Shown here one piece after another: positions 1-12,362 of a DNA stretch of 64,000 bases. This stretch comes from Liolophura sinensis (taxonomy: Eukaryota > Mollusca > Polyplacophora > Chitonida > Chitonidae). The stretch lies in assembly GCF_032854445.1 (NCBI RefSeq), contig NC_088300.1:56704984-56768983 (forward strand), read 5' to 3'. Below the pieces are notes generated by a model. The model was given only the letters and a program-made list of their open reading frames with translations, did no database searches and was not told the DNA's origin. Position 1 is the stretch's first letter. Every line of letters starts with the position of its first letter. A program made the position numbers and the translations under genes.

Positions 1-1617
1 TCTCACTACTCAAAGGCCTGTCGTCTGTAACTAGAGTGGCACCATAGACCAGCAAGGTCCCGAGCTCATTCTTTACAGCGGCCACTCTCTACGCTCTCTT
101 CTTTACATTACTGCCACCCCAAGACAAGCTTGACCTTTGGAGCCTGTGTTGTTTGGCTCATCACAGCCCTTGCACGGATCTCTGTAATCAGCATTTAATG
201 ATTTATCAATAAAATTGTTGCAGGTACTGGTTAGAATCACCTTGTACATATTTTATAGAATGCATGAGTATAAAGTATCAATAAAACCAAAGGTTGAGAT
301 GGTTCTTGTGTTTTCTGACATCACTTCCTGCCTCATCATTGTGACCCTAGTGACCTTGGCATTGTTCAAGATATCTGTACAAAATTTGCTAATGGTGGCA
401 GTGATGTAAAGCATTAGAGAGAGGTGCATGGGCTGTAAGGAGTATGTGCCCTGCTTTTAAGTAAGATGCTGCAGTAGTAAAACTATGAAACATACATTCG
501 CATGTCAGCCTATATACATGGGTTGTAAAAGACTCTTTTGCTAAGATCATATGAGATGATTGTCCAAATGCATAAAAACATACACCCTGTACACACGAAC
601 AAAATTTAAACCGGATAAAATCTGAGCTGGTTTAAATCCATGCCAGTTGTAAAAATGCGTGCTTTCACACAACCATGTGGCCAAGCGGGTTTTAAGCCAG
701 TTTATGGAATTGCCCGTTCACACGGTCACATTTAATCCGTAATTACGTCATCCTGACCTCCACGTATCAGGGGGATTTAATCCAGTTACGTTTCACACGA
801 CACAGATGAACCGGTTCAAGCCTGGATACTGGCTTAAAGCCACGTCGCTAGCTGGGGCAAATAAACCGGATTAAATGTCCTCACTTTGCGTTGTGCACAT
901 GGGCGACATCAAACTGGCTGAAGGCCACTTTTGCAAGTTAAACCAGCTTAACTTTGCCTGTTTGAACAGGGTAAAAGTAGACGTTTTAACAGTGACAGAT
1001 TCCATTTGACTGACAATTATTTTCCAAGTAAGAATGTATCCTGAAATACTTTAAACAACAACTGAAATCCACACGTGTGAGAAAGCGAAGTGGAAGGTCT
1101 TTAAAAGTCAGAGAACTTCAGCCATATATTAAATTGTTTACTTTGTCAGACTGACTTACCATTATGGAGAGCTGTTGGTGTCCTCCGAAGTTATTGGTCT
1201 AAACAGTGAACTTAAAGGTGAACTCTGACATTTTCAATTCTTGAAAAAATACATGTACAACTGCTTATCTTTCTTTGTTTTTGAAACGTCACAATATCAT
1301 TGGCAGTCCTTTCCATTCATGTGTGTAAAAATGTAACAGTTTTTGTGACGTCAGTGACAGTCAGATGAATGAACCATGGCTGTTTTGACATGAAAACATT
1401 TCAAAATCCAAGGGGAACAAGCCATTGCATTTAGAAGAAATTACAGACTACAGATTTATGCAATTTATTTCTATCCAAACATAAGCTACTAATAGAATTA
1501 AACTGGTATACAAAATACAGACTATATATTTACTCTGATAACTTTTGTTTTTATATCAGAAACAGTTTGCAGTTCACATTTGATTCTACAAGAAACTTTT
1601 TGTTTGTGTTTATCCAG
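1..1617. other. Upstream/intronic stretch of the CD225 gene
   Basis: No coding exon could be supported here. The next exon at 1618 opens with the last two bases of a split codon, so at least one coding exon must lie upstream, either outside the window or too short to recognise. The stretch contains a foldback-type repeat (about 583-968, listed separately) and otherwise AT-rich DNA. Confidence 0.5.
583..968 (+). mobile_element. MITE-like repeat, copy 1
   Basis: This stretch is rich in the words TTTAAACC, AACCAG and AAACCGG and is bounded by ACCCTGTACAC on the left and a complementary-type GAACAGGGTA on the right. The reverse complement of about 27178-27745 shares the same order of words: an ACCAAAATTTAA-TCCGGAT block, then the TTCACAC..CATG block, then CTGGCTTA...GCTGGG..AAATAAACC. 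It is therefore one member of a dispersed family present twice here in opposite orientation. No coding capacity is visible. It is probably a non-autonomous DNA transposon, but the family is not identified. Confidence 0.55.
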
Positions 1618-4600
1618 ATCAGCCGCCGCCATATGGCACAGAAACTGGTTACAAAGGGGATGATCAGGGAACCCCATCACAATTGCCCCCTGGGTATTCT
1701 ACTCCAGGTCAGGGATATTCGGGTCAGGGATATTCGGGTCAGGGATATTCAGGCCCATCAGCCCCTCCAGGATATCCCCCTGCACCCCAGGGCTATGGGC
1801 AGCAATATGGATACACCACAGCAGCGTACACCACAGCTGGATACAACACGGTGGTACAGCCAGGGGTCATGGTACGTACAGCCTTTTATAACCAGTAACT
1901 TTACAAAGGTCGGTGGTTTACGTCGGGCATTCTGGTTTCCTCTACTCATAAAACTGAGCGCCATCGTGTAAGTGAACATTTTTTTAGTATGGCTTTAAGC
2001 GTCTATCAAGTAAATAAAAAAATAACCGAGGTTAGTCAATTTAGCCTTATGAGCACCACTTTCCCTGGTTATAAGCATATGGTGCAGCGACAAAATAAGT
2101 TTTTGAGCTTGGCATATTTTAGTCACAGTGAATAAATGCATCCTTATTTCTGTATGCAACGGTTGAGGAAGGACTTACAACCACACCTGTCATGGTATTA
2201 CATGTATGTACATGTAATATGCTGTATTCCCTGATGTCCTTATTGAATCAGGGCCCAATTTTTACGATATTTTGTACGCCACTATTACCGCACCATTGTC
2301 CTATATGTGCGATTATCGTACATGTACGGCATCTTTGTGAAACTGGACCATGCCTTTTGTACAGGGTTTATTTACATATTTTCAACACTAGTGGAATGTT
2401 TAAAGGGACGACCTTCATTCAATACAATAAATATGGATGTGTTGTTATGTAGTATGCTGTATGTGCAATGGGCCAGTATTTTACATAGGGTTTGTAACAC
2501 ATTTGTTACACGAGGGTGATGTTGATGGGTGATAACATAACAATAAATATGACTGTGTTGTATGATGGCTGTTTTTAGCAGACACAGGCTGCCCCTCCAG
2601 ACCACTTCTGCCTGGCTGTGTTTGTCACACTTTGCTGTTTCTGGCCTACTGGAATATTGGCCATCATGAAGGCTAGTGATGTAAGTATTACAGAAATCAG
2701 TTCAGTATGGAAAGACTCGCTATTGAAAGAATAGTAAAAAAATGTAAATCGTGTAATATCTCAGTGGCATATTATTCCATTAGGACTAGGGTATCAAGAT
2801 GTTCATCCATCAAAGTGTCTCCACATCTGTGGGATTGACATGAACGCAAATTTTATGTTTGGTGTGAAGGTTCATGTAGAGGCAAACTAGGTGTCTATTT
2901 AAACAACAACAACAGTCTAAACCCTTGCAATCATAAAACTTGTGCTATCAAGTCAAAATTGTGTTTGCTTATTCCTTAAGCTGATCACAATATGTATTAG
3001 CAAATGCCTTAGAGCATTTCATGAAATCATATAAAATGTATATGTCTCTAGTAATGGTAATCTGTGCTAACTTGGAACTGACGTATTCTGTGAGCTCATT
3101 ATGGAAGCTGCACAATTTTCAGGTGAAAGAAAGACAATATGTGGTTCTTCGCTGTTACCTGCTTTCAACTTTCAACATTGTACAGGCAATGGTTTCTGGT
3201 CACGTGACCTACAAAAAAATGCAAAAACGACCTTCTAAAATAAAAAAAATAGCATGTTTCAAGCTTTAATTACAATATACAGGAAAACTGTACATCGTAG
3301 GGAAAAAGTATAACGGGATTTGTCTTCAGCAGGCCAAAATACATCGAACTGCGTAATTTTTGTTTCACCAGTGAAAATCGGGTCATCCTGTGATATAATC
3401 AACCAATAGCAAGCTTCTGCAGTTTCGAACCCATGTGAATAAATTTTTCAAACTACTAGTATTTAGCCCCATTAGATGTGCATATCAAGTTTCAATACAG
3501 TCTGCTAAGCTGTTCTGAAGAAGAAACGTTTTCTGGAAATTCTTATGTGTCCAATATTGCATCTATTTAACAGACCATTTAGTAATGATCCGTCCATAAC
3601 ATCTGTGATTTCCAGTTTTCTTGAAAAACCGTGAAAGCAATCTTCTGAAAAGAAAAACAGCTGGTTGTACGAAAACAATCAGCTTCTGTCTTTCAGCTTG
3701 AAAGCTTAATGAGTAAAAATCTGATGGACATAAATTCTATTTTTTGGCATTAAAGTTTGATTGTTATGAATCAAAATGTCCTCTCAAAAGGAATAACCCA
3801 CTTAGATATCAATTTTACTTGTTTCTCAAATCAAAGGAATTGGCTTGTTGGTCACAGGTTTGCTACCCGTAGGATAACTTTGTGAATATTCTCATGCACA
3901 TTGATTAGGAGAGTTTATTGTAACAAGGATGGCTCCATGGCCAATAAAAGTGGTTTTACAAATGTAGAACATGAGGCCCTTTTATATCATATTGGTTTGA
4001 AAGAATCCACTGAGACAAGCAGATAATTGTCTATAGCCCCTGATAAGTTTTGAAGAATCTGTTCTGCCATCACAAGAAATACTAATGTTTGGTACCTAAA
4101 AGTAAACTTCCAGGAGCTTATACATGTAAATGATATTTTGATGCCAACACTTCAGTATTTTCTGACAAAAAAGTAGTGCTAGAAACTTAGCAAAAATCCC
4201 TTGAATGGATCTGTAAGTTGGATGAATCAATAACAATGAATGAAAAAGTGTCCCTTGAAAAATGGTAAAATTTAGATGAAGTACAGTACTCTTTACAATA
4301 GCAAAATAGAAGCTAAAGTGTCCAGTCCTAACGATGTGAGGTAAGTCATGCTGAGTTTGTGGTTACAAGCTACTCTCTGTGAAGAACATTCCAGCTTATC
4401 AATCACAGTTACAAGCTACTCTCTGTGAAGAACATTCCAGCTTATCAATCACAGTTACAAGCTACTCTCTGTGAAGAACATTCCAGCTTATCAATCACAG
4501 TTACAAGCCACTCTCTGTGAAGAACATTCCAGCTTATCAATCACAGACAGGATCCTCTGCTGGCTTATTAACATTACAATCACAACAGTCGTTCAACCCC

Positions 4601-5251
4601 TGACAAGTTAAGTCATCATGGGCTTGAATCTTGTTCTCGCTGGTTTGGCTGCAGCCATAGTTTGAAGATTTATCCACCAATAAGGCTGACCACTTTTGTA
4701 CCAGTGAAAAACATCCTGGAGTACAGCCTTAATCTCCAAAAGATGAATGAATAAATATTTGTTGACATTGTTGTGAGAGTTGGATGTTTGTCTGTTTAAA
4801 TATTGAACATGTTATTTTTTAGTTATGGAAAGCATGACTAGATGGGGCCATCATTAAAAATTCTTTTTTGAGGTAAAGCCAGTACAGAATTGTGTTTTTC
4901 TGGTTAATGAAAGTGATTTTAAAGAAGATAACATCAAGAGAAATATAAAAAAAGGCTCTTTTTAGGAGAATTGCTAGGCTATATATATTATATAGCTCAA
5001 ACATGTTAACTGATGGCCTGATTGATGTCAGCATTTAGGTAACCGGTATGCATGTTTTATCAGTTTATTGTGTTTTGCAGGCGCGGTCTTCAGTTGCCCG
5101 TGGTGATATGACTACTGCCCACTCTCAAGCCCGCTCCGCCAAGCAGATGATTAATGTCAGCATTGGCATCGGCATTGCCAGCATCATCTTGGTGGCCATT
5201 ATCGTTGGAGTCTATGTTGGGGTTATTCTGCATAACCTCGACTTTGACTGA
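1618..5251 (+). CDS. CD225/dispanin-type proline-rich transmembrane protein (3' part)
   Basis: Three exons are visible: 1618-1871, 2582-2680 and 5081-5251 (stop TGA). All have canonical AG/GT borders; the first begins inside a codon and the next two junctions are in phase 0. The first exon encodes a Pro/Gly/Tyr/Gln-rich cytosolic tail (PPPYG, then three GYSGQ repeats from a 15-bp tandem repeat). The second encodes the first membrane segment of the CD225 fold, APPDHFCLAVFVTLCCFWPT, with the juxtamembrane double cysteine that is palmitoylated in dispanins. The third encodes the conserved basic loop (RSSVARGDMTTAHSQARSAK) and a second hydrophobic segment ending HNLDFD. The family (IFITM, PRRT1/SynDIG, TRARG1) consists of small tail-anchored-like membrane trafficking proteins. 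The proline-rich tail fits PRRT-like members better than IFITM. Orthology is not resolved and the N-terminus is missing. Confidence 0.85.
4362..4545. repeat. 46-bp tandem repeat, four copies
   Basis: Four head-to-tail, almost identical copies of a 46-bp unit start GTTACAAGCTACTCTCTGTG and end CTTATCAATCACA, at 4362, 4408, 4454 and 4500. Only single-base differences are seen (GCCACT for GCTACT in the fourth copy). The array lies in the last intron of the CD225 gene. Confidence 0.95.
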
Positions 5252-6868
5252 GTCAGTCATAATAAACCAGCTTTCACAGTTAATGAAAATCCAAAATTTT
5301 ATTTTTTTTTTGCAGAATAAGGTCATATCTGTGATTTAATATTGTGTTCACACATATTGTGAATATGTTTTTAATAAGTTTAATTGGTGATAAAATAAAC
5401 ATTTTTACACACTAAAAATGTAATAAAAGGTAATGTTGTTTAGTTTTTCAAACTTACTCATTACAGATTGAAGAATCCATAGCTTTTTTCAAACTTATTT
5501 GATGACTGATGTGTGTTATTGGTGATTAAGTAAATATTTGTGGACACTAAAAATTAAGATTAAGTTATTAAAGGCGAACTGCATTTTTGATCTGAAATGG
5601 AACCAAATTAAATACCTTCTGATGATTGTGTTACATTTTTCTGCTATTATGTGTGGCTGTAAACATGGTGTAGTTTATTTTTGGCCAGAAACAAACTGTA
5701 TAAATATGGACTGTCTATAATTTGCTCAATACACCATGTCTTGTTCCCCTTGGATTTTCTTAAGTGATTTGAAAGTGGTGTTGATCCTTTATCTGACCGC
5801 AAATTATGTCTCAAAAACATGTACATGAACGACTGTTACTGCTATTGATTGTTACTGCTAATAACGTTTTAAAAACAAAAGGAGAAGGCAATGGACATTT
5901 TCCATACAATGTCACACATGACAGATGTAAGGATTTATATTAAAAATATTAAGCAAATTATTTTCACAGCGAAGTCTAGTGACAACAACTTTTTGTGAAA
6001 AGCTGTTTGCCTTAAAGTGTTGCATATTGTTTTTGTTGGTGCATTAATTTACATACCAGTTTTATATACTTATATCACATGTGTATGATTTAGCCTTTTA
6101 TGCTCCCTCAGTTTTAAGTATCCATGTGGTTAAAATGTGTGTTGTGAATTTTCTAATCTGATATCCCAGGAATATCTTAACATGGCTGATGGACCATTTA
6201 CCATTGATGCACATACCTATTCCGTCTTGAAGAATCATTCCGTCAGTAATTTTTACCTAAAGATGGATGTCACCTCAGAAATGTTGTGTGGTGACTGAAT
6301 TGATGTAATGTAAATTTCCAAAGTCCTTTTGCATTGTTTTACCTCAATTTTTACCTGACAGCTTTAACACTGAGATTTTTAGAGTGCTTTTGCATAGATC
6401 ATTTTCTTTGTAAGAGTTGTGTATTTTGTGATATTTTTAATTTTATCTGTTATGAGGAGACTTGTGTTTAATACTACGAATGTTACAACCAGACATGGCC
6501 TTAAATTTACCGTAAAACTTTACTTGTATCCATAGTCTATATTTTGATCCATGAAAACTGTAACATAATTATTGTTCACACATGTAATAGTGGTGTAATT
6601 TTGCTTTGTTGCCAGTGTTTATGTTATATAGTAATGTATTACACTGTAAATAAAGGGTGTAAACAGCATATCGCTTATAAGATAGATCTTTTCTCCATCC
6701 GTGTCAAAGTGACTACAGTTATATGTACACCCCACTCTGAATGTTCCTGCCATTGATCCATTGAGAAATCATGCAGCAGAAAGTGGGCACTTGCTAGCCC
6801 AGAGGTTTACTCCTCCTTTACTCTGATCATTAACACTTCATCGCTGATATCACATGCTAAAATATCTA
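5252..6868 (+). other. Probable 3' UTR of the CD225 gene
   Basis: There is no convincing coding sequence. AATAAA hexamers occur at 5261-5266, just after the stop codon, and at 6649-6654, giving candidate short and long 3' ends. The DNA is strongly AT-rich. Which signal is used cannot be told from sequence. Confidence 0.4.
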
Positions 6869-6872
6869 ATGG

Positions 6873-7126
6873 CCTGTTTCCACAGACGTGAATTTGTATT
6901 TGCGATTAGTCATCCGGTAGGTCAACTGAGAATAGGAATTACACAAATACGCTTGGTGTGATTTTTTAATGGAGAGCGAATGAAACGTGTCCAGGTTGGC
7001 GTTGATTGACGGGGAAATAGAATGTTACAGGTAAATGCAGCTGTCAGTGCACAGGCCTTGAAAACGCTGCAGCGAATGCGTAAAAGAATCCTATGAATAA
7101 ACACAAACGCATGTCCGTGGAAACAG
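6873..7126. mobile_element. MITE-like foldback element
   Basis: The left end CCTGTTTCCACAGACGTG is an imperfect inverted copy of the right end CATGTCCGTGGAAACAG, about 250 bp apart, with no coding capacity between them. This is the structure of a small non-autonomous inverted-repeat transposon. The superfamily is not assigned. Confidence 0.6.
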
Positions 7127-7559
7127 CTTCGCGTACCAAGTCTATCTTGATCTAGAGCGTACACTCGACTACATGTACCCTCACGGTATTACTTGGATAT
7201 GCTAATCCTGAGCACACACGTACAATTATCCCAAGACAAGGTTACGCCAGCATGGTTATTTACGTAGTTACAAGTAAAACTGCTAGTAGAATATGCTCAG
7301 GTTTTGGGTCTTGGCAGCAGGGCCTTGTTCCTCAGAGCTGGGTCAAGTTAAGTCGATAATAATTACAATGTGCCATGGCAACATGCGCCGACTTGGTAGT
7401 TATCTTCAGCTGAGCTTACAGTTGCTTTCAGGAACAGGTCATTTTAACAAAATGTGTCATCCTGATGATACGTGTACTACCTTTTCGTCCAATAGCCCAG
7501 CTGACGACATGCAAGACTGTAACTACTGAGTTAGAAAAAGATCGCGAATGATTTAGTTT

Positions 7560-8555
7560 CAATCGCTTTCCTTTAATCATGGATAAAATTAAGTACATGC
7601 TGTTTCTACCCCCTTCTACACCTTTAAAGGTACCTCTCCTTAGCGTACCAGAGAACGTGACTGAACAGGTGATTTATCATTTCTCGGATTTATGGTTAAC
7701 GGGAAATTAAAGTGGACTTCTCATATTACTGATATAAGAAAGAAAATCTCACACAATATTGGTATTTTAAATAATATCAAAGATGCAATCAACAAAAACT
7801 CACTGTTTATCCTTTATTATTCATTGATATATCCCTACTTGTCTTATGGGAATGCACTTTGGGCAAATACTTATCAGTCACACCCCAGGCCACTTCAGAT
7901 TCTACAAACACGAGCACTCCGCCTCATATCTCTTTCAAAACGTTTAGATCATACTGCCCCAATGTTTCGGCAATTAGAAAAACTGACATTATTGGAACTT
8001 AGCCAATTATCAATTCTTACCCTCGTTCTTACGCATAATTTTTTCCACAATCCAGATCTTATCCCAACCACATTTAATACCTTTCTTATTCCACAAACTG
8101 ATGTACACCACTTCAATACCCAAGGAAGATCTCTTAATTTATATAGCCCATTCTGTAGAAGAAACTTTTCGCACTGTTCATTTCAAGAAAGTGCGCCTCA
8201 TGAGTGGAATAAATTGTCAACACAAATCAGGAGTCTCACTTCTACATCTCTTGAAATCAAAACTAAAATCTGAACTCGTGCAATAGTTGCTTATTATGTA
8301 GTGTTCGATCAGTAACATATATGTATCCTGTACATGGATATCGATTTGTTTCATATTTCCTCAAAGACAAAAAACAGTCGTCTGTTACCTGTACTATATT
8401 ATTCGCCATTACCGTCATCATTGTTAATTAATAACAACGTTTGGATAGAGCAAGCTATGTGGAGCTTTATTCCGGCCAGTATTGTCCTATATAGTTACAT
8501 CTCTGTATGATATATATGGTATATTGGTGAATAAAAAATCAATCAATCAATCAAT
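7560..8555 (+). pseudogene. LINE reverse-transcriptase 3' remnant
   Basis: An open segment from 7692 to 8273 encodes the C-terminal thumb/connection part of a non-LTR reverse transcriptase, recognisable by LYYSLIYPYLSYGNALWANTY-type residues and the downstream HEWNKL motif. Upstream, from 7579, a short piece in another frame (DKIKYMLFLPP...) looks like the preceding RT segment, so at least one frameshift separates the parts. The element ends near 8553 in a simple (AATC)n tail after AATAAAA, as expected for a CR1/L2-like LINE 3' end. The catalytic FADD region, endonuclease and ORF1 are absent: a 5'-truncated, dead copy. Confidence 0.85.
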
Positions 8556-10190
8556 GATCAAAACTATACACAGTTTGCGCAATACCTGGATATATCAGTC
8601 TCATTAAGGCTAATAATAATTTAACCTGTTCACTACTTACATAAGGTGCCACACCGGAAAAGTTGTTCGTGCGCATGACACCAATTATTTCTGTCTGGCG
8701 GACTGTCTTGCAAATAGAAAAAAAACTCGAGGATAATTATTTCCAGCCTTTTCATAAAGGCAAGCTCTAAACATTACGTCGCTAGATATGTTTACGTGAT
8801 GGGTCCACACATTGCATCTGTAGTCAGTGTGGTGCACAGATGGATAGTTATGACAGCGGAGTCTACAGTGTATTATGGGGCTATGAATCATGCAATCAGG
8901 CTTCAGAGTGTGGAGATGAAGCCGGAGTAACGTTAATTTGTGAAAACAAGGCCCAAATGGAAACTCTTACAATATACTTCAGTGGAATATAGCAAAATAA
9001 GACAACTATAGCTGATGACGTGAAGCCAGGACCCCGAGGTTAACCATGTCGGCCCTACTTGCCGATATACCAGTATCCGTAAAGCCAAGCACAGGGAATA
9101 AACCGACATTAATTTTCGTTACGGACATGGATGTAGGGAGTTATTTTTCCACTTGCATTATGACCGAGAAGGGTAATCGTTTTGACCACCATCTTATCAC
9201 GGGAGGGCGTTATGACGTCATCACAGGCATTTAGTTCTTGGTGTCGAGAACAAGCGTATGCAGTTTAACATTATGATTAGAAAAGATCTGTTAACGAGCA
9301 TGTTATTTGCAACATTATGGATGTTCACCACACCAGTGTGTGAGCTTCTAGTGTTAATTGTCATCAACGCGAAAGCAATTATGGCAGTGAATATCACTGA
9401 TTTTAGTTCATATCCCTGGCACAGTATTACAGCGCCCTTTTCTCTCGCTTCTTATCGATGGTGTTGTTTAGAATATAATTAAAGACGTACAGAATACCGT
9501 CGATTACGTAACACTCACGCCGTTCATTGTACACTATCAGATAATCCCAAGGACAATTAATATAGTGCCCTACACAAACTCTGCGTGTGCTCCTATCTTC
9601 GACAGCATAGCGTATTGATGAACTTCATTTTATATGAGTCAATGCATAAGAAGAAGTCTCGCATCCTTGCATGTCTTTACGTAAAATGTCATAATCAAAA
9701 GGGACAGCTTTGCGGAGCGTTGTTTGAGAGTACAGAGGTTTCCCGGTGACTTGTCGACGATCTGCTAAGGTCGTCCACTCTCACTAACATAGGGCACTCT
9801 CAGGACATAACAGCCAGATGGTATCTTCTCTACTGTGGCGCTGTGTTACTTACACGCGAGATTCACAAGTGCAATCAAGCATAACCTAAAACAGAATCTG
9901 TGTAATCAGACGATGAAAAGATTTGTTATTCGCAAATGGTCTTTATTATTCATGTATGTGTTACACCCAAAAGCTTAAACTGTTCATTTTATCATGAAGT
10001 CCTGTTGTCTGAGTGATGAAGAAGTATTATTATTATAACACAATATTGTAATATTCAACGTAATGTCGTGTTAATCTAATAGAATCTTTATACTGAATTA
10101 ATGGAATATGTGTTATATTTAACAGAACAATCAGCAGCAATAGCAGAATACATTCTACATCTGTTGTGGAATAGATAAAGGCAGAAAAGT
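8556..10190. other. Intergenic DNA, no gene recognised
   Basis: Short open frames around 9046-9234 and 9258-9482 have no recognisable domain, splice context or codon pattern, and I do not support them as genes. No repeat with clear ends was seen. Confidence 0.4.
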
Positions 10191-12362
10191 CTAGTCAATG
10201 GGTATCTTCCCGTTACTCACAAGGAAGCAATTGGCTTGAAAAAAAGTGTCCACACTGGAAGAAATCCTCTATAGACAGACCGTGGAGACGGATGATAGAT
10301 CTCCAACACAAGATGCCTGCTCTGTAACAAGTAAAAAAAAAAACATCAGATTTATATACTTCTTACCATTTTTAACAGATTTGTCAATATAGACAAACAC
10401 ACAAATATCTTGTAATTTGCCACTTTTGAGCATTTAATATTGCTAACTACAATAAAGAGATGAATATTTGGTTTAAAACACACCTGATCACCACTATAGT
10501 AGTAATCATATTTTGTTCTTGCTCGACATGTTGATTTAATTCCTAAACTGTGAAAATTTAACCCTAAAACCCGAACACTTAGAAAAATGATTGTGCTAAA
10601 CTCATATAATATAATACCACAGATTATTATTCACCACTGACCGTATCAATGTATTTCCTCTTCTCCTTAGCACGAGAACCCCCAGAGCATGAAGACAAGG
10701 TTTGTCGGGAAGGCGTTGAGAGTTTGGATAACGGCATCTGTGAACTTCTCCCAGCCCTTGCCCTTGTGGGAGTTCGCATTGTGAGCGCGCACTGTCAGCA
10801 CAGCGTTCAGTAACAAGACACCTATAAACAGTACAGCAAAGAATGAACTTTTATATCTTAGTTATAAAAGGTTGACCCAAACTAGATATCATTCGGTATT
10901 ACAAAACAGTGCCAATACTTTTGACTCTGTTGTAATTACTGAAATAAAATATCTACAAATTAAGTTCTGTATTAATGCAGTGTTGTTGAATACAACCCAA
11001 AACTTTAGCTCAATACACAACGAACTTGAATATTTGTCTTAACATGAAGGCTTTTGATTAGGTAATTTACAGGAATTAACACATATTCAGGGCATCAAAA
11101 ACTGAACATTCCCATTACTGTTGTTTTACTTATATACAAAACCTAAGCAGTACTTTTTAAGACATTGCTGGCACTATCATTGGTCTCCTGTACTCAAGGT
11201 ATGCTTGTAGTTTGTTTTGTTAGCTTAAAATCCACATATGTATGTGTATGTTATATCAGTTCCAAAACTAAATTCTAAATAAATATCAAAACATTTCCCT
11301 CTGGGAATTATTACTGGTATTTCTAAAGTCTTACCCATTACAATGCAGAATATTAGAACCACATACCTTGAATAGCCCATCCTATGAGATTTCCATGGTT
11401 AGAACGTTGGAAGCCTGTAATATCATTCCCTATTGCTTGATATATATTTACGAGACTGAAACACAATTCCATGCACTTTTATCACACAGCCACGAGTGAA
11501 GCACAAGCCAAGCACAAGCCAAGCACAAATGGTCTGTAACATTCCCTATCCCATCAGATTAATGCTTTGGACGCAATTAATTTATTATTTTCTTAAAGAG
11601 GGGAGATTAAACGAAATAAATTTCTTAATAGCCCAACCTTTACTTATTAATGATGTGGTTAATGAAACAATGCTGTCTAACAGTCATCATTGCACCGTAC
11701 ACAGGTGAATCAACACTACAAAACAATCCATCAAATTAAGGGGGACAACTTAATATTAACAGAACATGGTGTCAAAGGGAATTAACTCCCCTTAATACAC
11801 GTTACACTACGTCACAATGAATTGTAAAATAACACCTATAACAGATTTAAAATACACAACATAATGTTTTGTATCTATAAACTGCTGCTGTTGTTTACCT
11901 GCCACGTGGAGCCACACTTCGTTTTCACTGAAAGATAAACCTGAAAAAATAAAGTGATTATGATCAAACATTAATTTCTGTTTCAATATTATGTTTGAAC
12001 ATTCAGCTCTACAATTGCGCTTTAATTCATAGAACTGAAAGTTCATAGTAGTCAAATCGTTAATATATACTTCTTAGCAAAGCTGAATAAAATCCCAGCA
12101 AAAGCTATCTAATGCAATGCTGTGTGTTTTGAAAATCAGAAATATCATCAGGATGCTACAATTGTGCTTTTCTCAGAAATCTCATTACCCAGCAAAACTG
12201 AATATTACGGGTCATTTATGCTTACCATTAGCTTGTCCCTCACCAGGATAAGGATCTTGTCCAACTATAACAACCTTGACCTTCGGTGAAATGTAAAATA
12301 CATATTCACTCAGCATATAATGGACAGCAAGTTCTGCTGGTAAATAATTTTCAGGAAAAGTT
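10191..12362 (-). pseudogene. UNG: Uracil-DNA glycosylase (UNG) homologue with frame breaks
   Basis: Five minus-strand exons match the UNG family in order: 12362-12226 (VKVVIVGQDPYPGEGQAN, the catalytic GQDPY loop), 11940-11899 (LSFS segment), 11455-11367 (SLVNIYQAIGNDITGF, HGNLIGWA), 10821-10642 ([25 protein letters not shown]) and 10321-10191 (HPSPRSVYRGF, the second active-site loop). Splice sites are canonical. Reading continuously is impossible. The 42-nt second exon enters in one frame and must exit in another; a five-C run at 10679-10683 breaks the frame after LWG; two more shifts lie at about 10255-10266 and in the seven-A run at 10239-10245; and a TAG at 10191 replaces the terminal conserved Trp. 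UNG removes uracil from DNA in base-excision repair. The N-terminal PCNA/RPA-binding region was not found. It is probably a decaying paralogue; assembly indels are the alternative. Confidence 0.8.

Noticed and set aside
9046-9482. Two short plus-strand open frames as small genes
   Set aside because: No domain, no splice context and no conserved motif. The length is compatible with chance.
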